This document shows positions 44,760-55,975 of a DNA stretch of 64,000 bases, in pieces. The stretch spans positions 29,527,427-29,591,426 of the forward strand of contig NC_071397.1 in assembly GCF_022682495.2 (NCBI RefSeq), written 5' to 3'. Origin of the DNA: Desmodus rotundus (taxonomy: Eukaryota; Chordata; Mammalia; Chiroptera; Phyllostomidae). The position numbers were made by a program, and so were the translations under genes. Under the pieces are notes generated by a model that was not told where the DNA came from, ran no database searches, and worked only from the letters and a program-made list of their open reading frames with translations. Positions within the stretch are counted from its first letter, which is position 1. The number at the start of each line of letters is the position of its first letter.

Positions 44760-44890
44760 CCACTACCACCCACACTGAGTGTTGTACCAAGCATTTTACA
44801 TGTGTTAACCCACTGGCCTGAAGTGGGAAAGTTAGTAAACTCCTAACCTTGGATTCAAACGCAGATCTGTCTGACTCAAACAATGATTTG
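44760..44890 (-). mobile_element. MIR SINE, antisense
   Basis: Antisense MIR order: 'gtgttgtaccaagcatttta', 'catgtgttaacccactgg', 'cttggattcaaacgcagatc', 'tgtctgactcaaa'. Confidence 0.7.
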
Positions 44891-45169
44891 CTTGCTTCTT
44901 TCCTTTAATTTTTATCATTGCTTCTTTATTGTGTCCTCAGAGAATAGTGATTTATAGAATTTTCTGATGAACACTTAATACATGTGTCTATGGACATATA
45001 GACAGAATTTAGATTTATAATTATAACACGAAGGAGGTCCAAGGACAAATAAGACTGCCTATTTCAAAATGCATGCCCTATACCCAGTATTTTAATACAG
45101 ATATACACATATCTGTAAGACACATAACAGAATGTGAAACAGAATGGACAACATCCATTCACTTGTTCT

Positions 45170-45860
45170 TCCTTTTATTCTTTCATTCAGCAAATATTTA
45201 GATAGTGGTGTTTATATACTGGACATTATCTTAGGCACTGAAGATATGTCAATAAATAATACAAAATTCTTACCCTCATGGACCTGCCTTGTAGTGGATA
45301 GATACAGATAAGAAATACTGATACCTAAAAATAAAATCAGCTCCTTTTTGATGGTATAAGAAAAGGCTGTGAAGAATATTCAAAAGCATGATGAAATAAA
45401 GAGTTGTGAGTGAAGGGGCTACTTGGCCCCAAGAGTCAGAAAAGGTCGGTATGTGAAGATGATATTTGCACTTATACCAAAAAAAGATGAGAAGGAGCAA
45501 ACTACGTCAAAATCTGGGGAAAGAGAGTTCCACGCAAAGGGAACAAAGAAACCAAGGGAAACACATAGAGATGAGCATACGCTTAGCTGTTGGAGGAAGA
45601 GGTAGCTGGCTGTAAGGGTACAAGGGATGGGACACAGTAGATGAGAATGGGAGCGATAGGAGGTGAAGTCTGGAAAATGAGCTGAGAAGGGATTATGAGG
45701 CTCTTGTCAACCATGATAAAAATTTAGGTATTAGCTGAATTTTAGTGAGTAGACATTAGAGGATTTTAAGCAAAAAAATAACAATGGCCAGTGGACAGGT
45801 AGAAATAGTCAGATTCAGGATATATTTTAGAATGGAATCAGAAGTTCTTGCTGAAGTACC
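45170..45860 (-). mobile_element. L2 fragment, about 0.7 kb, antisense
   Basis: Long ordered match to antisense L2: 'ttcattcagcaaatatttag', 'ttaccctcatggacctgcct', 'gatgatatttgcacttatac', 'agagttccacgcaaagggaa', 'tgtcaaccatgataaaaatt', 'gtcagattcaggatatattt'. Confidence 0.85.
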
Positions 45861-48489
45861 AGATATTACAGGTAACAGAAAGAAAGGTTAAATTCATGAA
45901 ATAATGTCTTAAACTGTAAAATAAGATTTATACTTATATTTTTGTAAACTAGAAGAGAAAACATAAATTTTCTAACAGGATTGAAATTAAAATAAAAGAA
46001 ACTGTTTTTCTCTTTCCTCCTCTGGTGAATGTTACCATCGCCCATCACATTGTACATTCCAACAATTTTAATCACACCATGCCTCTGCTGGTAATGCATG
46101 ATACATAGTTTGTTGTACCAATGTACTATGTACAGAACACTGCTCCAAGATAAAAGTGAAGAATCAACAAAAGGCTTTTCATTTAAACAGTTGTTGCTAC
46201 TCCCAAGTGGCAGCCGGGTCTGCCCCATCCACAGCCTCTCTCTCTCCATACCACCTTTACCTAAAACCCCAACCAAGGAACCAGTCCAGATAGCCATGTT
46301 TGTGGTATGTAATTTCATTCCTTACCCCAAGACACACGTGATTGGACCAAGATTGTTCATGGCTGGTTAATTTATTGGCAGATCATAGGAATGATAGAGC
46401 AAAGAAAAAGCAAGCCTACTTATGTTAGGTTCTTGAAGTGAAAAGCTGTGGTGAAAGAACTTGACTCTGTACCACAGCAAAACCAATCCAAGTACATGCT
46501 ACAGTTTTAGGGGAACAGAAACTGCAAGCAATGGGCCAGGGTTGGGGAGAGCAGAGGCGAAGCCAGTATGAAGACAGAAGAAAGTGGCAGACCAAAAAGC
46601 AGAAATAAAGGAGTGTGCAGACTCAGAAGTCAAGGATCTAATGACCTGGACGGGTATCTTGCAGCAAGAAGTCCTGGCTGAGAAAATCGCCTGCTCCCTA
46701 TAAAATATGACGCCATTTACAAAGAGTGGGCCTTAACTGTATTAGGAGCAAATCCACTGTAAGTCATGACGGTCGGATGGCTGCGGATGGATATTGTTGA
46801 CCAACAGAGCTATCTTTTTCATAAAGTAATGTTTCTGTCTCAGCGTAGGAGTCTTTCAAGATAGTTTCAGGTTGCCAAGGCCATAAAACCCTCTGTGACT
46901 CTAGAAAAGGGAAGAAGGTTAAAAATTACAACTGATATTCCATGCCACTCGACACTTCCATTACAGCCAGCAAACTAAGAGTGAAAAACTGAAAGAAAAG
47001 GCTTTTTTTTCCTGGCAAATTTTATTTCATGCAGCCCTAATTTGCTAGCTGAGATTAAAGTATGTTTGGCGATAAGATGCGGTACATGAATGTTACAAGT
47101 GTATTATCACATTGCGCTGTATCATGTGGCCAAAATAAAAAGAAAATGCAAAGGGCTATCACTAGAAATGTGTGGGAACCTGATAAGGAAAAGTCTGGAA
47201 TGTGACAAAGTCCACAAATAAATTTAACCAAGTGTAACAAAACTTGATTAGTAAATATCCTGGGCAACAACAACAACATAGAAGCAAGGACAATACAATA
47301 CATTTTTAACTGCATATTCCCACGCACACTACATTCCTAAGTAGGTATATCCTGAACACACATGTATATCCTGTACATATGTATATAAACCCACAAAGAA
47401 GGGGCAGCAATAAAACACTCCAACTGATAACAGCAGTCATTGCCTCTGGAGAAGCCATCAGGGAACGGGAGTGGTCACAGGGCACTTGGGCTTTAGCTAT
47501 AATGTTTGATTTTGTTTTACAAGAGCATGTTCAAGAATTCATAATTAAACATACTTTTAACTTATTTCAGGAAACTATGAAGAAAGGCTTGAAGATGAAA
47601 AAAAAAGAAAAAGAAAAAGCATCATAAGAACCTGTGCTCATGTAGAAATAGTTGCAGAGGACAAGAGTGTGATGGTGCCAGTTTGTTGCCCTGTGAGTCT
47701 ATGGAAACCATGGCCAGAGGCCTACAAACTCATGCTACCAAATGCTGACACAACATTTGTTGAATTCCCTACAGTCGGTTACTTCATTGTAGTGGGAAGG
47801 GATAAGATCTAAGCACGGCTAAATGGACAAGCTGCATTAATTGGAGAATTCTAGAATTCACTGGAGTTTTAGCTCTCAGCAAAAAATGAACTGTTCCGAG
47901 CTCTTTCTCACCTGCCCTTAATAAAATCTGAAAAGAGATCTCTATGAGAAAGTTGGGAAGAGATTAGCCGAAGTGCTGGAGCTACTGAGGTACCCTCACT
48001 CCCATCACTTAACATCAGAGGTTCTTCTGTTGTAATAAGTTAGCAGCAAACAGGACACAGTGAAAGACAGGTGAGCTTCTCTAAGAATTGCTGTTAAGAG
48101 CACAACCTAAAATTCAAATGTCAAATAATTATCCATTTTTTCATTTCTTAATCACCCCTCTTAAACCACCGTAAGTTATTCAACACATAACTGAAATTTT
48201 TAACATACAACTAAATTTCTCCCCAACCGTCTATCAGATTACTAGCCACAATTTCAAAACATTATATTTTTAAAAAGGACAGATAAGAAAAAAAGGTGAG
48301 AAATTTACTTACTCGTGTACCAGATATCTCAAACCTTTCCAAAAGCATGATCTAAACTAAAAATGTTCTAGAGGTACGAGTTAAAGTCATATTTATTTCC
48401 ATTTACCTTACATACATCCTACCTACCTCAGTGAAGCTCAGAAGAAAAATCTGACAGATTGTGCTCTTCATGTGAATATAAAAGGTCCT
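45861..48489. other. 2.6 kb, no confident feature
   Basis: 47395-47600 resembles the tail of an old L1 3' UTR ('cattgcctctggagaagcca' then 'ataatgtttgattttgtttt') but is weak. Antisense frames at 45866-46318 (150 codons) and 47055-47327 (90) have no recognisable domain. Confidence 0.35.
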
Positions 48490-48507
48490 TCTGAAAAAAA
48501 TACATGA

Positions 48508-48549
48508 GTCTACGGCCATACCACCCTAAACATGCCCGATCTCATCTGA
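48508..48549 (+). pseudogene. Tailless 5S rRNA retropseudogene fragment
   Basis: The first ~42 bases of 5S rRNA are present from the exact 5' end (gtctacggccataccaccct, then 'aaacatgcccgatctcatct'), differing from 5S at a few positions, mostly CpG-type changes. It has no A-tail and stops within the transcript. An exact 18-bp direct repeat tctgaaaaaaatacatga flanks it (48490-48507 and 48545-48562); its first five bases overlap the 3' end of the 5S match. Not a functional rRNA gene: internal promoter boxes are missing. Confidence 0.88.
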
Positions 48550-48562
48550 AAAAAATACATGA

Positions 48563-49489
48563 AATGTTAGAGAAATCCTCAGACTGTCTGGAGAAGTAAT
48601 ATAACAGTAAATTCCCCTTGAAATTCTTTTCTTTTGTTTTTGAGGAGGAAAACGCAAATGAATAATTGAAAATAAAAAAAGCACCCCCTTTTTTTCAAAG
48701 TGCTTTTGTGTACAATACTAAATCACTGTTAACAGGGTGATGGGCTTTCCATTGATTTTCCATGAATAACTACAGCTTTGCAAACATCAATTCATTCTTT
48801 GAGACAGTTCCTCAGGGGCCCAAAACATGCATTTGCACAATGACTAGAGACGGCCTAGGAGCATGCTGCAGACTTCAAAGCAAGTTGGCCAGTTGGCTCT
48901 CTGAGAATTGAACCCATGACCCTGACATCTGCTAGGCTATAATCAAAAACGTTAATAACTGCTCAGATAAAAGCACCCTTTAAGAATAATGATGAGATGA
49001 ACAGTATTTCAGAAAATAGAAAATAAAAGTATATTATTGAAGACATTTAAAATATATAGTATAAACTATATTCCTGCTTTTAAATCATGTCCAAAATACT
49101 TTGTTTTTGCTTTCAAACCTCAGATAGCTTTTAATTAAAAGCTGTGAATGTATTTTTAAACATAAAATTTTGTTTATATATATTTTAAGAGTCTGTTCTT
49201 TCAAAAAATGATCGGTATTAAAATCAGTGTAAAAGACTCTGAGTTGAGACTTCATTGCAATGGGAACTATAATAAGCTATTTGTGAGAAAAGATTGGGTA
49301 AGCTATGGTAGGAGCAATTTAATAATAAATGAACTAGTAAAACAATAAATTTGCTGCTGATACAGGAAATTAAAAGAACCACACAGTTCAACACAAACTA
49401 CCAGCAATATTCAGCTGCATAAACAATGGCTCTCTATCAGTAGATCCCAGCTGAATGCAGGAGCAAGAAAAACCAAGAATGAGAAACTG
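48563..49489. other. No confident feature
   Basis: 48885-48935 contains 'gagaattgaacccatgaccc' and 'tgctaggctata', resembling the complement of a tRNA-like B box and A box. It could be an old SINE or tRNA relic, but this is weak. The rest is AT-rich and unrecognised. Confidence 0.35.
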
Positions 49490-49942
49490 TGATGTTCATT
49501 TTATGTACTAACTGGCCTCGACTCGGGCACCCAGATATCTGGTCAAGTGCCAGTCTGGATACTTCTGTGAAGGTATTTTTTTAGATGCTATTAACATTTA
49601 AACTAGTAGACTTAGAGTTAAGCAGACTATCCTCTACAAGGTGGATAGGCCTCATCCCATCAGTTAAAGGTCTTAAGAGAGAAGAGACCCAGGTTCCCCA
49701 GAGGGAGAGGTAATTCTGTCTGCAGTTTGCCCTTGGACAAAAGATGCAACATCAACTCTTACCTGAGTGGCCGACCTGCCGCCCTGCATCTCAGATTTGG
49801 AGTTGTCAGCCCCCACAATCACACGAGCAAGTTCCTTCAAATCTCTACATGGATGGATGGATAGCTAGACATAGATATAGACCTCTTTATATACATACAT
49901 ATCCTGTTGGTTCTGTTTCTCTGAAGAACTCTGACTAATACA
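49490..49942 (+). mobile_element. ERVL-type solo LTR (MLT2-like)
   Basis: Near-complete LTR: 'tgatgttcattttatgtact', 'cacccagatatctggtcaag', 'ataggcctcatcccatcagt', 'taaaggtcttaagagagaag', 'gcaacatcaactcttacctg', 'gtcagcccccacaatcacac', 'cctgttggttctgtttctct', 'ctgactaataca'. Matches the MLT2 class as I remember it. A GATA/ATGG-rich microsatellite-like stretch near 49850-49890 replaces part of U5. The 5-bp TSD could not be resolved. Confidence 0.88.
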
Positions 49943-50018
49943 AGAAGTGAAAAGAAACGCTTTCTTTCTTGCTTTAGTAGATATTTTTTCCTCCTAAAAA
50001 AAGACATAAAGAGAAATA

Positions 50019-50150
50019 CCATATTTTGCCATGTATAATGCACACTTTTTTGTCCAAATTTTTGAGGGAAAAATTAGGATGTGCATTATACATGGGTAGG
50101 ATGATTGCTTACCATGTAAAACAATCCATGGGTGGGCATCATACACGGCA
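50019..50150. mobile_element. Mariner-like MITE, second copy, partial
   Basis: The left 75 bases match the left end of the 21122 element (ccatattttgccatgtataa, 'ccaaatttttgagggaaa', 'tgcattatacatgggtagg'), preceded by TA at 50017-50018. The interior is much shorter. The right end ('gcatcatacacggcaa') is decayed. Confidence 0.7.
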
Positions 50151-50699
50151 ATGATTACTTTTACATACCTGGGCCTCCCTCTGTGAGAGGAGTGAAGGCA
50201 AAAACGTTGGATTCACTTATTCTACAGATGCTTATGGAGCACCTACTACAGGGCAGACCCTGCACTGTCCCAGGTCTCATGGGGATACAGCCGAGAACAA
50301 AAGAGACAAAACCTCAGACCTCAGGCAAGTTATCATCTAGTGGCAGGACACAGAGAATAGATAAAAAATATACAGTGAATTAAGTGCCATAAGTGCTGTG
50401 AAGAAAAATAAAGCAGGAAAGGGAGATGAAGAAGACAGTTGCTTTTTACATTTAGTAAGGAGGGAAGGCAAAGAGAACTTCAAGGGAAGAGAGCACCAGG
50501 CTGGGGACACAGCAAGAGCAACAGCCCAAGGTGAGGGTGTGCCCAGTGTGTTCATAGAACAGCAAGGAGCCCCGTGTGCCAGAGCAGAGTTCTCCAGGGA
50601 GACGATAAAAGGAGACAAAACATTTCTCTGAGGGAGGTGGAAAGCCACTAGAAGGTTTTGGGCAAAGGTGACATGAGCTGACATGATTTTGAACAATTA

Positions 50700-53135
50700 C
50701 AAGCATCTCTTATTTTATTGTGCTTCATTTTATTGTGCTTTGCAGATACTGCATTTTTTTCCCACAAATTGAAGGTTTGTGGCAACGCTGGGGCAAGCAA
50801 GCCTATTGGTGCCACTTTCACGAGAGCATTTGCTCGCTTTGTGTCTCTGTCACATTTTGGTAATTCTCACAATGTTTCAAAGTTTCTCATATTACATTTG
50901 TTATGGTAATCTGTGATCAGTACTCTTTGATGTGACCACTGTAGTTGTTTCAGAGAGCCACGAACCATGCCCGCATTAAGTTGGGACTTAATAAATGTGT
51001 GTGTTCTGACTGCCCCACCAACCTGTCATTCCCTGGCCTCTTCCTACTTCCTGGGGCCTCCCTATTCCCTGAGACACAACGATATTGAAATTAGGCCAAT
51101 TAATAACCTTACAATGGCCTCTAAGTGTTCAAGTGAAAGGTAGAGTTGCATATCTCTCACTTTAAACCAAAAGCTAGAAATGATTAAGCTTAGTGAGGAA
51201 GGCGTGTGGAAAACTAAGATAAGGTGGAAAGCTCGGCCTCCTGCACCAACAAGCCAAGTTGTAACTCTGCAAAGAAAATGTTCTTGAGGAAATCAGAAGT
51301 GCTCCTCCAGTGAATACGGAAGTGATAAGAAGGTAAAATAGCCTTGTTGCTGATGTGGAGAAAGTTTTATTGGTCTGGATAGGAGATCAAACCAGCTACA
51401 ACAGTTCTTAAGCCAAGCCTAATCCAGAGTAAGGCCCTAATTCTCTTCAATTCTATGAAGGCTGAGAGAGCTGAGGAAGCTGTCGGAGAAAACATTTGAA
51501 GTTAGCAGAGGGCAGTTCATGAGGTTTAAGGAAAGAAACCGTCTCCGTAACACAAAAGTGCAAGGTGACGCTGCAAGCGCTGATGCGGGAGCTGCAGCGA
51601 GTCATCCAGAAGGTCTGGCTAAGATAATGAATGAGGGTGGCTACTGTACACAACAGATTTTCAATATAGATGGAACAGCCTTATGTTGGAATAAGATGTC
51701 ATTTAGGACTTCAGTAGCTAAAGAGGAGAAGTCAGTGCCTGGCTTCAAAGCTTCAAAAAACAGGCTGACTTGTTCAAGGCTAATGCAGCTGGTGACTTTA
51801 AGTTGAAGCCAGTGCTCATTTACCATTTCAAAAATCCTGGGGCCCTTAAGAATGATGCTAAATCTACCCTGCCAGTGCTCTGTCAGTGGAAAAATAGAAC
51901 CTGGATGACAGCACATCTGTTTACAACTTGGTTGATTGAATAGTTTAAGCCCACTATTGAGACCTACTGCTCAGAAATTTAAAAGATTCCTTTCAAAATA
52001 TCACTGCCCATTGACAATGCCCCTGGCCACCCAAGAGCTCTGATGGAGATGTACAGTGCGATTGATGTGGTCAGGCCTGCTAACACAGCATCCATTCTGC
52101 AGCCCGTGCATCAAGGAGTAATTCTGACTTTCAATTCTTATTATTTAAGAAATATATTCCATAAGGCTATAGCTGCTATAGATAGTGACCCCTCTAATGG
52201 ATCCGGGCAAAGTAAATTGAAAACCTTCTGGAAAGGATTCATCATTCTAAGTGCCACTAAGAACATTCATGATTCGTGGGAAGAAGTCAAAATATTAACA
52301 TTAACAGGAGTTTGGAAGAAGCTGATTCTAGCCCTCATGGATGTTTGAAGGGTTTAAGTCTCCAGTAGAAGAAGTAACTACAGGTATGGTGGAATTAGCA
52401 AGAGAACTAGAATTACTGGAGCCTGAATGACTGAATAGCTACAAATTCACAATAACACTTTAACAGATGAGGAGCTGCTTCTTATGGGTGAGCAAAGAAA
52501 GTAAAGGAAACCATCTCCTTGTATTACATAAAAATGCAAGGTGAAGCAGCAAGTGCTGGTGCAGCTGGAATCTACTTCTGGAAATGATGCTGTGAAGACT
52601 GTTGAAATAACAACAAAGGATTTAGAATATTACATAAACAGGCAATAAAGCAGTAACTGAGTTTGAGAGGATTAACTCCAATCTTGAAAAAAGTTCTGTG
52701 GGTAAATGCTATCAAACAGCATTGAATTCTGTGGAGAAATTGTGAAAGTAAGAGTCAATTGATATGGCAAATCTCATTGCTGTCCTAGTTTAAGAAATTG
52801 CCACAGCCACCCCAGGCTTCATTAATTGCCACACGGATCAATCAGCAGCCATCATCATCAAGGCAAGAAGACCCTCTACCAGCAAAAAATTATAACTTGC
52901 TGAGGGCTCGGATGATGGTTAGCATTTTTTGAGCAATATAATAATATTTTTAAATCAATGTATATAAGTTGTTTTTTAGACATAATGCTGTTGCATACTT
53001 GATAGACTACAGTGTAGCATAAACATAACTTTTACATGCTCTGGGAAACCAAAAATCTTGTTACTTGCTTTACTGCAATATTTGCTATATTGGTTGGTCT
53101 GCAGTCAAACCCGTAATATCTCTGATGTATGCCTG
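50700..53135 (+). mobile_element. Tigger1-type DNA transposon, complete but inactive
   Basis: 2436 bp, close to the 2.4-kb Tigger1 length. Ends: left caagcatctcttattttatt, right 'atatctctgatgtatgcctg', degraded versions of the CAGGCATACCTC inverted repeat. TA flanks at 50698-50699 and 53136-53137. Untranslated ends and a transposase region (51114-52922) are in canonical order. Pogo/Tigger clade of Tc1-mariner. No sign of mobility. Confidence 0.93.
51114..52922 (+). pseudogene. Tigger1 transposase pseudogene
   Basis: Collinear with pogo/Tigger transposase: N-terminal CENP-B-like helix-turn-helix DNA-binding region, then the DDE domain, then a C-terminal tail ending in 'SDDG' before TAG. The start ATG is at 51114 and codon 10 is already a stop (TAG, 51141-51143). 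Later frameshifts and stops leave open stretches at 51519-51806 and 52043-52348. DDE motif 1 is 'NIDGTALCW', where the family has DET. Motif 2 '[10 protein letters not shown]' is intact. Motif 3 reads 'LQPVHQGVI', so the expected Asp (52109-52111) is His. Catalytically dead. Confidence 0.92.
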
Positions 53136-53300
53136 TACTCTGGCTGCTATCTGGAGAATATAGGAGGGCCAGAGTGGGCTAAGAGAGAACTTTAAGATGC
53201 TATACCTCAGGCAAGAAAGGATGGTGACTATAGTATTAGGTGGTAGATATGTAATTTTATTAATGCATAGGCAGCAGGATTCTAAATTGGAGCTGCTACT

Positions 53301-54214
53301 CTGTGGAAGTACCAAGGTCTGAAGGCTACAGTGATTACACTACAGAGGAATGACAAAGGCTTACGCATGAACCGAAGTAAGCATTCTTAAAAGTTCCTGA
53401 GGGGGACAGACAGGAGGATCTATCAGAGACTTTGCAATCACGGTGACTACATATATAATCACAGCTTTAAAATCCTGAGATGTTCAAGTGTCATGGCTAT
53501 AGATAAAGGATGTGAGACCAAAAAGAACATAGTGTACTCTAAAGTCTAAGAAAAGGGGGAAATGGCTTTTCTAGTCTGTCTCTAATGTTGCCCGAGATAG
53601 GCAAAATTTCTGCTATGTTTTCACATTCAGTATGTCTGGCACAGATATCCTTATAACACGAATGGATGCATCAGGCTGTCTGGCTTTTCAACAGCCAGTA
53701 GGATCACCCACCTTAGCCTTCTTGCACTGATTTCATGCTCAACTAAGAACCTGATTATAATGTAGCTTCCTATGGAGATTTTCCTATAAGTGAGTTCCAC
53801 ACTAGTAATCATGAACTTTAAAAATTGCTCAATAGTTATGCTTTTCATCGTAAATTAGTAAATTGGTTAAAAGTTATATTTGTGTGAATTCCATGAGTCT
53901 AACTCATATGAATCAATCCTCTTGAATCTGAGCACTCAGAAAATTTCAGGTTTCTGTCTTGCTAAACTGGGGGGCAGGCTCCAAATCCATGGCCCTGACA
54001 GGTCCAGCATCAGTAACAGACCAGTCTCTGAGGTGATTTGGGTTGGACTTTGATTAGAAAATAAGAGCTTTCTAGGTGAAGAATTCAGGAGAAAAACTGA
54101 AAGAACAAAATGTGGAAGCCACAGAGGCAGAAAATGGAGTGTTTTGTTCACAGAGTTGTTTAACATAAATGAAGCAGAAGCTGAGTATTTGAGCAATGTT
54201 GGGAGATAAGTTTA
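53301..54214. other. Mostly unrecognised
   Basis: Between two L2 copies. Part of 54090-54214 may already be L2. No gene or other repeat seen. Confidence 0.4.
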
Positions 54215-55190
54215 GAAAAGTTGTTTGTGGTTAGATCATCCCCTGATGCCATAATGAAAAATTTGGACTCTATCTTAAGCCCAGTGAGAGTGGTAGCTAT
54301 TTGTACACAGAAGAGGAATATAGATTCACTTTAGACAAGTATCTCTGGCAATGGTGTAGAGCATGGACTAGAGTGGAGAGAGACTGGATTCACTGGGGCG
54401 AGTTGGGAAGAGTCTCAGTGGGAAACTGCATGAACCTGAACAAATGCGGGGGCCATGGCAGGGAGGATGGAGAATGAACAAAACAACATAAAACAAACCA
54501 TATGTGAATATTGATGAGAAGGCATGGATAGATTTAGCTTAGCCAAATAATTGGAGAGCAAGGTCATTAACTGAGATTGGGAATGGACATGGAGAAGCAG
54601 GTTTCAGAGTGAAATATATTGAGCTCAGTTTTAAACATATTGATTTTGAAATATGGAGAGTTCATCCAAGTGGAGATATCTAGAAGGCAGTGGAAACACA
54701 ACTCTGTAGTTCAGGAGAGCAATATGGGCATAAGCTGTAACTTTGGGATTTGCTACAGAGGACAAGCATATTATAGGATTTGATAAGTTAGTATTTGGCA
54801 GTAGTGTGGGTGGTTCTGGAAATAAAGTGATAAGGAGATTAAGAATGAAATTCTGGGGACCCACAATACATAAGGCATTGACAAAGTAAGAGGAACCATT
54901 AAAAGATTTTGATAAATAATTAAAAATGTAGGGAGTCAAATAAATATAATGTTATAAAAGCCAATGGAAATGAATATATTAGCATCTAGAGACAAGTCAG
55001 CATTACCAAATGTTCCAGAGTGGGCTAAGAGAGTGAAAGCTGAAAAGAGGCCACTCCATTTAGCAGTCAAGTCGTTGGTGGTCTTTGCCAGAATCACTTC
55101 AGTTGGGGGAGCGGGGACAAAGTAAGGTTGCAAAGACAGCAGTTGAGCATAACTCTTTCAAGAAGTTTGACAGTTAAGAAGAGAAATAGA
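54215..55190 (-). mobile_element. L2 fragment, about 1 kb, antisense
   Basis: Ordered match to antisense L2, extending further 5' than the other copies: 'ttggactctatcttaagccc', 'agtatctctggcaatggtgt', 'gagctcagttttaaacatat', 'catccaagtggagatatcta', 'gaaggcagtggaaac', 'tgttccagagtgggctaaga', 'agtcaagtcgttggtggtct', 'ttgccagaatcacttcagtt'. The open frames inside it are noise. Confidence 0.85.
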
Positions 55191-55239
55191 ATGGCAACTA
55201 TGAAGGAAGCAGGATCCAAAGAAGCACCCCAAACTAAGA

Positions 55240-55975
55240 CCTTGTGTCTATTTCTTCTTCCTTACTCTCTCAACCTAATAAGCAAACATGTCTGGTCAAT
55301 ATTTCATCCCAATTCTGTTCAAGACTGACTCTTCCTCTCTTTTTCCCAGTTGCCTGTCAAGACTTCTTTGGTTCTTGTCAAGACCTGTTTTCAATCCTCC
55401 CAACTACTCCCTCTGCTTCTGCTTGCTCTTCTCCCCAAGCCACACTCCACCCTGCTGCAGATTAACTTGCTAGAATATCAGTTACCTCATGTGAGTCTCC
55501 ACTCTAAAATCTTCAACCGGAGAACAGATCTTAAAGTTCTCATCACACACACACATAAAATTGTAACTGTGTGTGGTGATGGATATTAACTAGACTTATC
55601 ATAGTGATTATTTCATAATATATTCAAATATCAAATCATTGTGTTGTACACCTGAAACTAGTATAATGTTAAACATCAATTATATCTCAATTTTAAAAAA
55701 TAAATAAAAAATAAGAATTTACCTTTGCACTAAGTAAGAAGAAAAGTTCAACAGTTCCTCACTCTCTCTTAACTTTCCTCAGCCTGACAGTGGACCTTCC
55801 TATACATCCTATAAGCATATCCTGACCTGCTTCAGCCAGGATGGACTTCCCACTGTTCTTAAATCCCAAGTCATCGATCAAGCTCTTCCTTCTCACTGAC
55901 ATACCATCTGCCTTTTGTCAGGTAATCAAGTCCACCTCTCCTTCAAGGCCAAATTAATTTACATGTCTTCTATGA
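55240..55975 (+). mobile_element. Probable sense L2 split by an old L1
   Basis: 55240-55547 ('cacactccaccctgctgcag', 'ctccactctaaaatcttcaa') and 55735-55975 ('ttcctcactctctcttaact', 'gctcttccttctcactgaca', 'ccacctctccttcaaggcca') resemble sense L2. The intervening 55548-55733 is an L1 3' end. Moderate divergence, so tentative. Confidence 0.5.
55548..55733 (+). mobile_element. Old L1 (L1MA-like) 3' end
   Basis: 'gtgatggatattaactagac', 'tcatagtgattatttcataa', 'tgtgttgtacacctgaaact', 'agtataatgttaaacatcaa', 'ttatatctcaattttaaaaa'. This is the well-known sense terminus of older L1s. A (CA)n run lies at 55543-55555. Confidence 0.85.

Larger units (their letters stand above)
50205..53300 (-). mobile_element. 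L2 element split by a Tigger1-type transposon
   Basis: 50205-50697 is antisense L2 from the 3' end inward ('ggagcacctactacagggca', 'aagtgctgtgaagaaaaata', 'gatgaagaagacagttgc', 'gaagccactagaaggttttg' with small differences, 'gacatgagctgacatgattt'). Antisense L2 resumes at 53138 ('ctctggctgctatctggaga', 'tcaggcaagaaaggatggtg'). The break is exactly at a TA. Confidence 0.85.

Noticed and set aside
45866..46318. 150-codon antisense frame
   Set aside because: Composition is that of AT-rich non-coding DNA, with no domain, no splice context and no matching family. Chance open frame.
48508..48549. 5S rRNA gene
   Set aside because: Only the first ~42 of about 120 bases are present, the internal control region is missing and target duplicates flank it. 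It is a retropseudogene fragment.
48885..48935. Possible tRNA gene or tRNA-derived SINE (complement of a B-box-like sequence)
   Set aside because: Only a B-box-like piece is convincing; no cloverleaf can be closed and no tail or duplication is seen.
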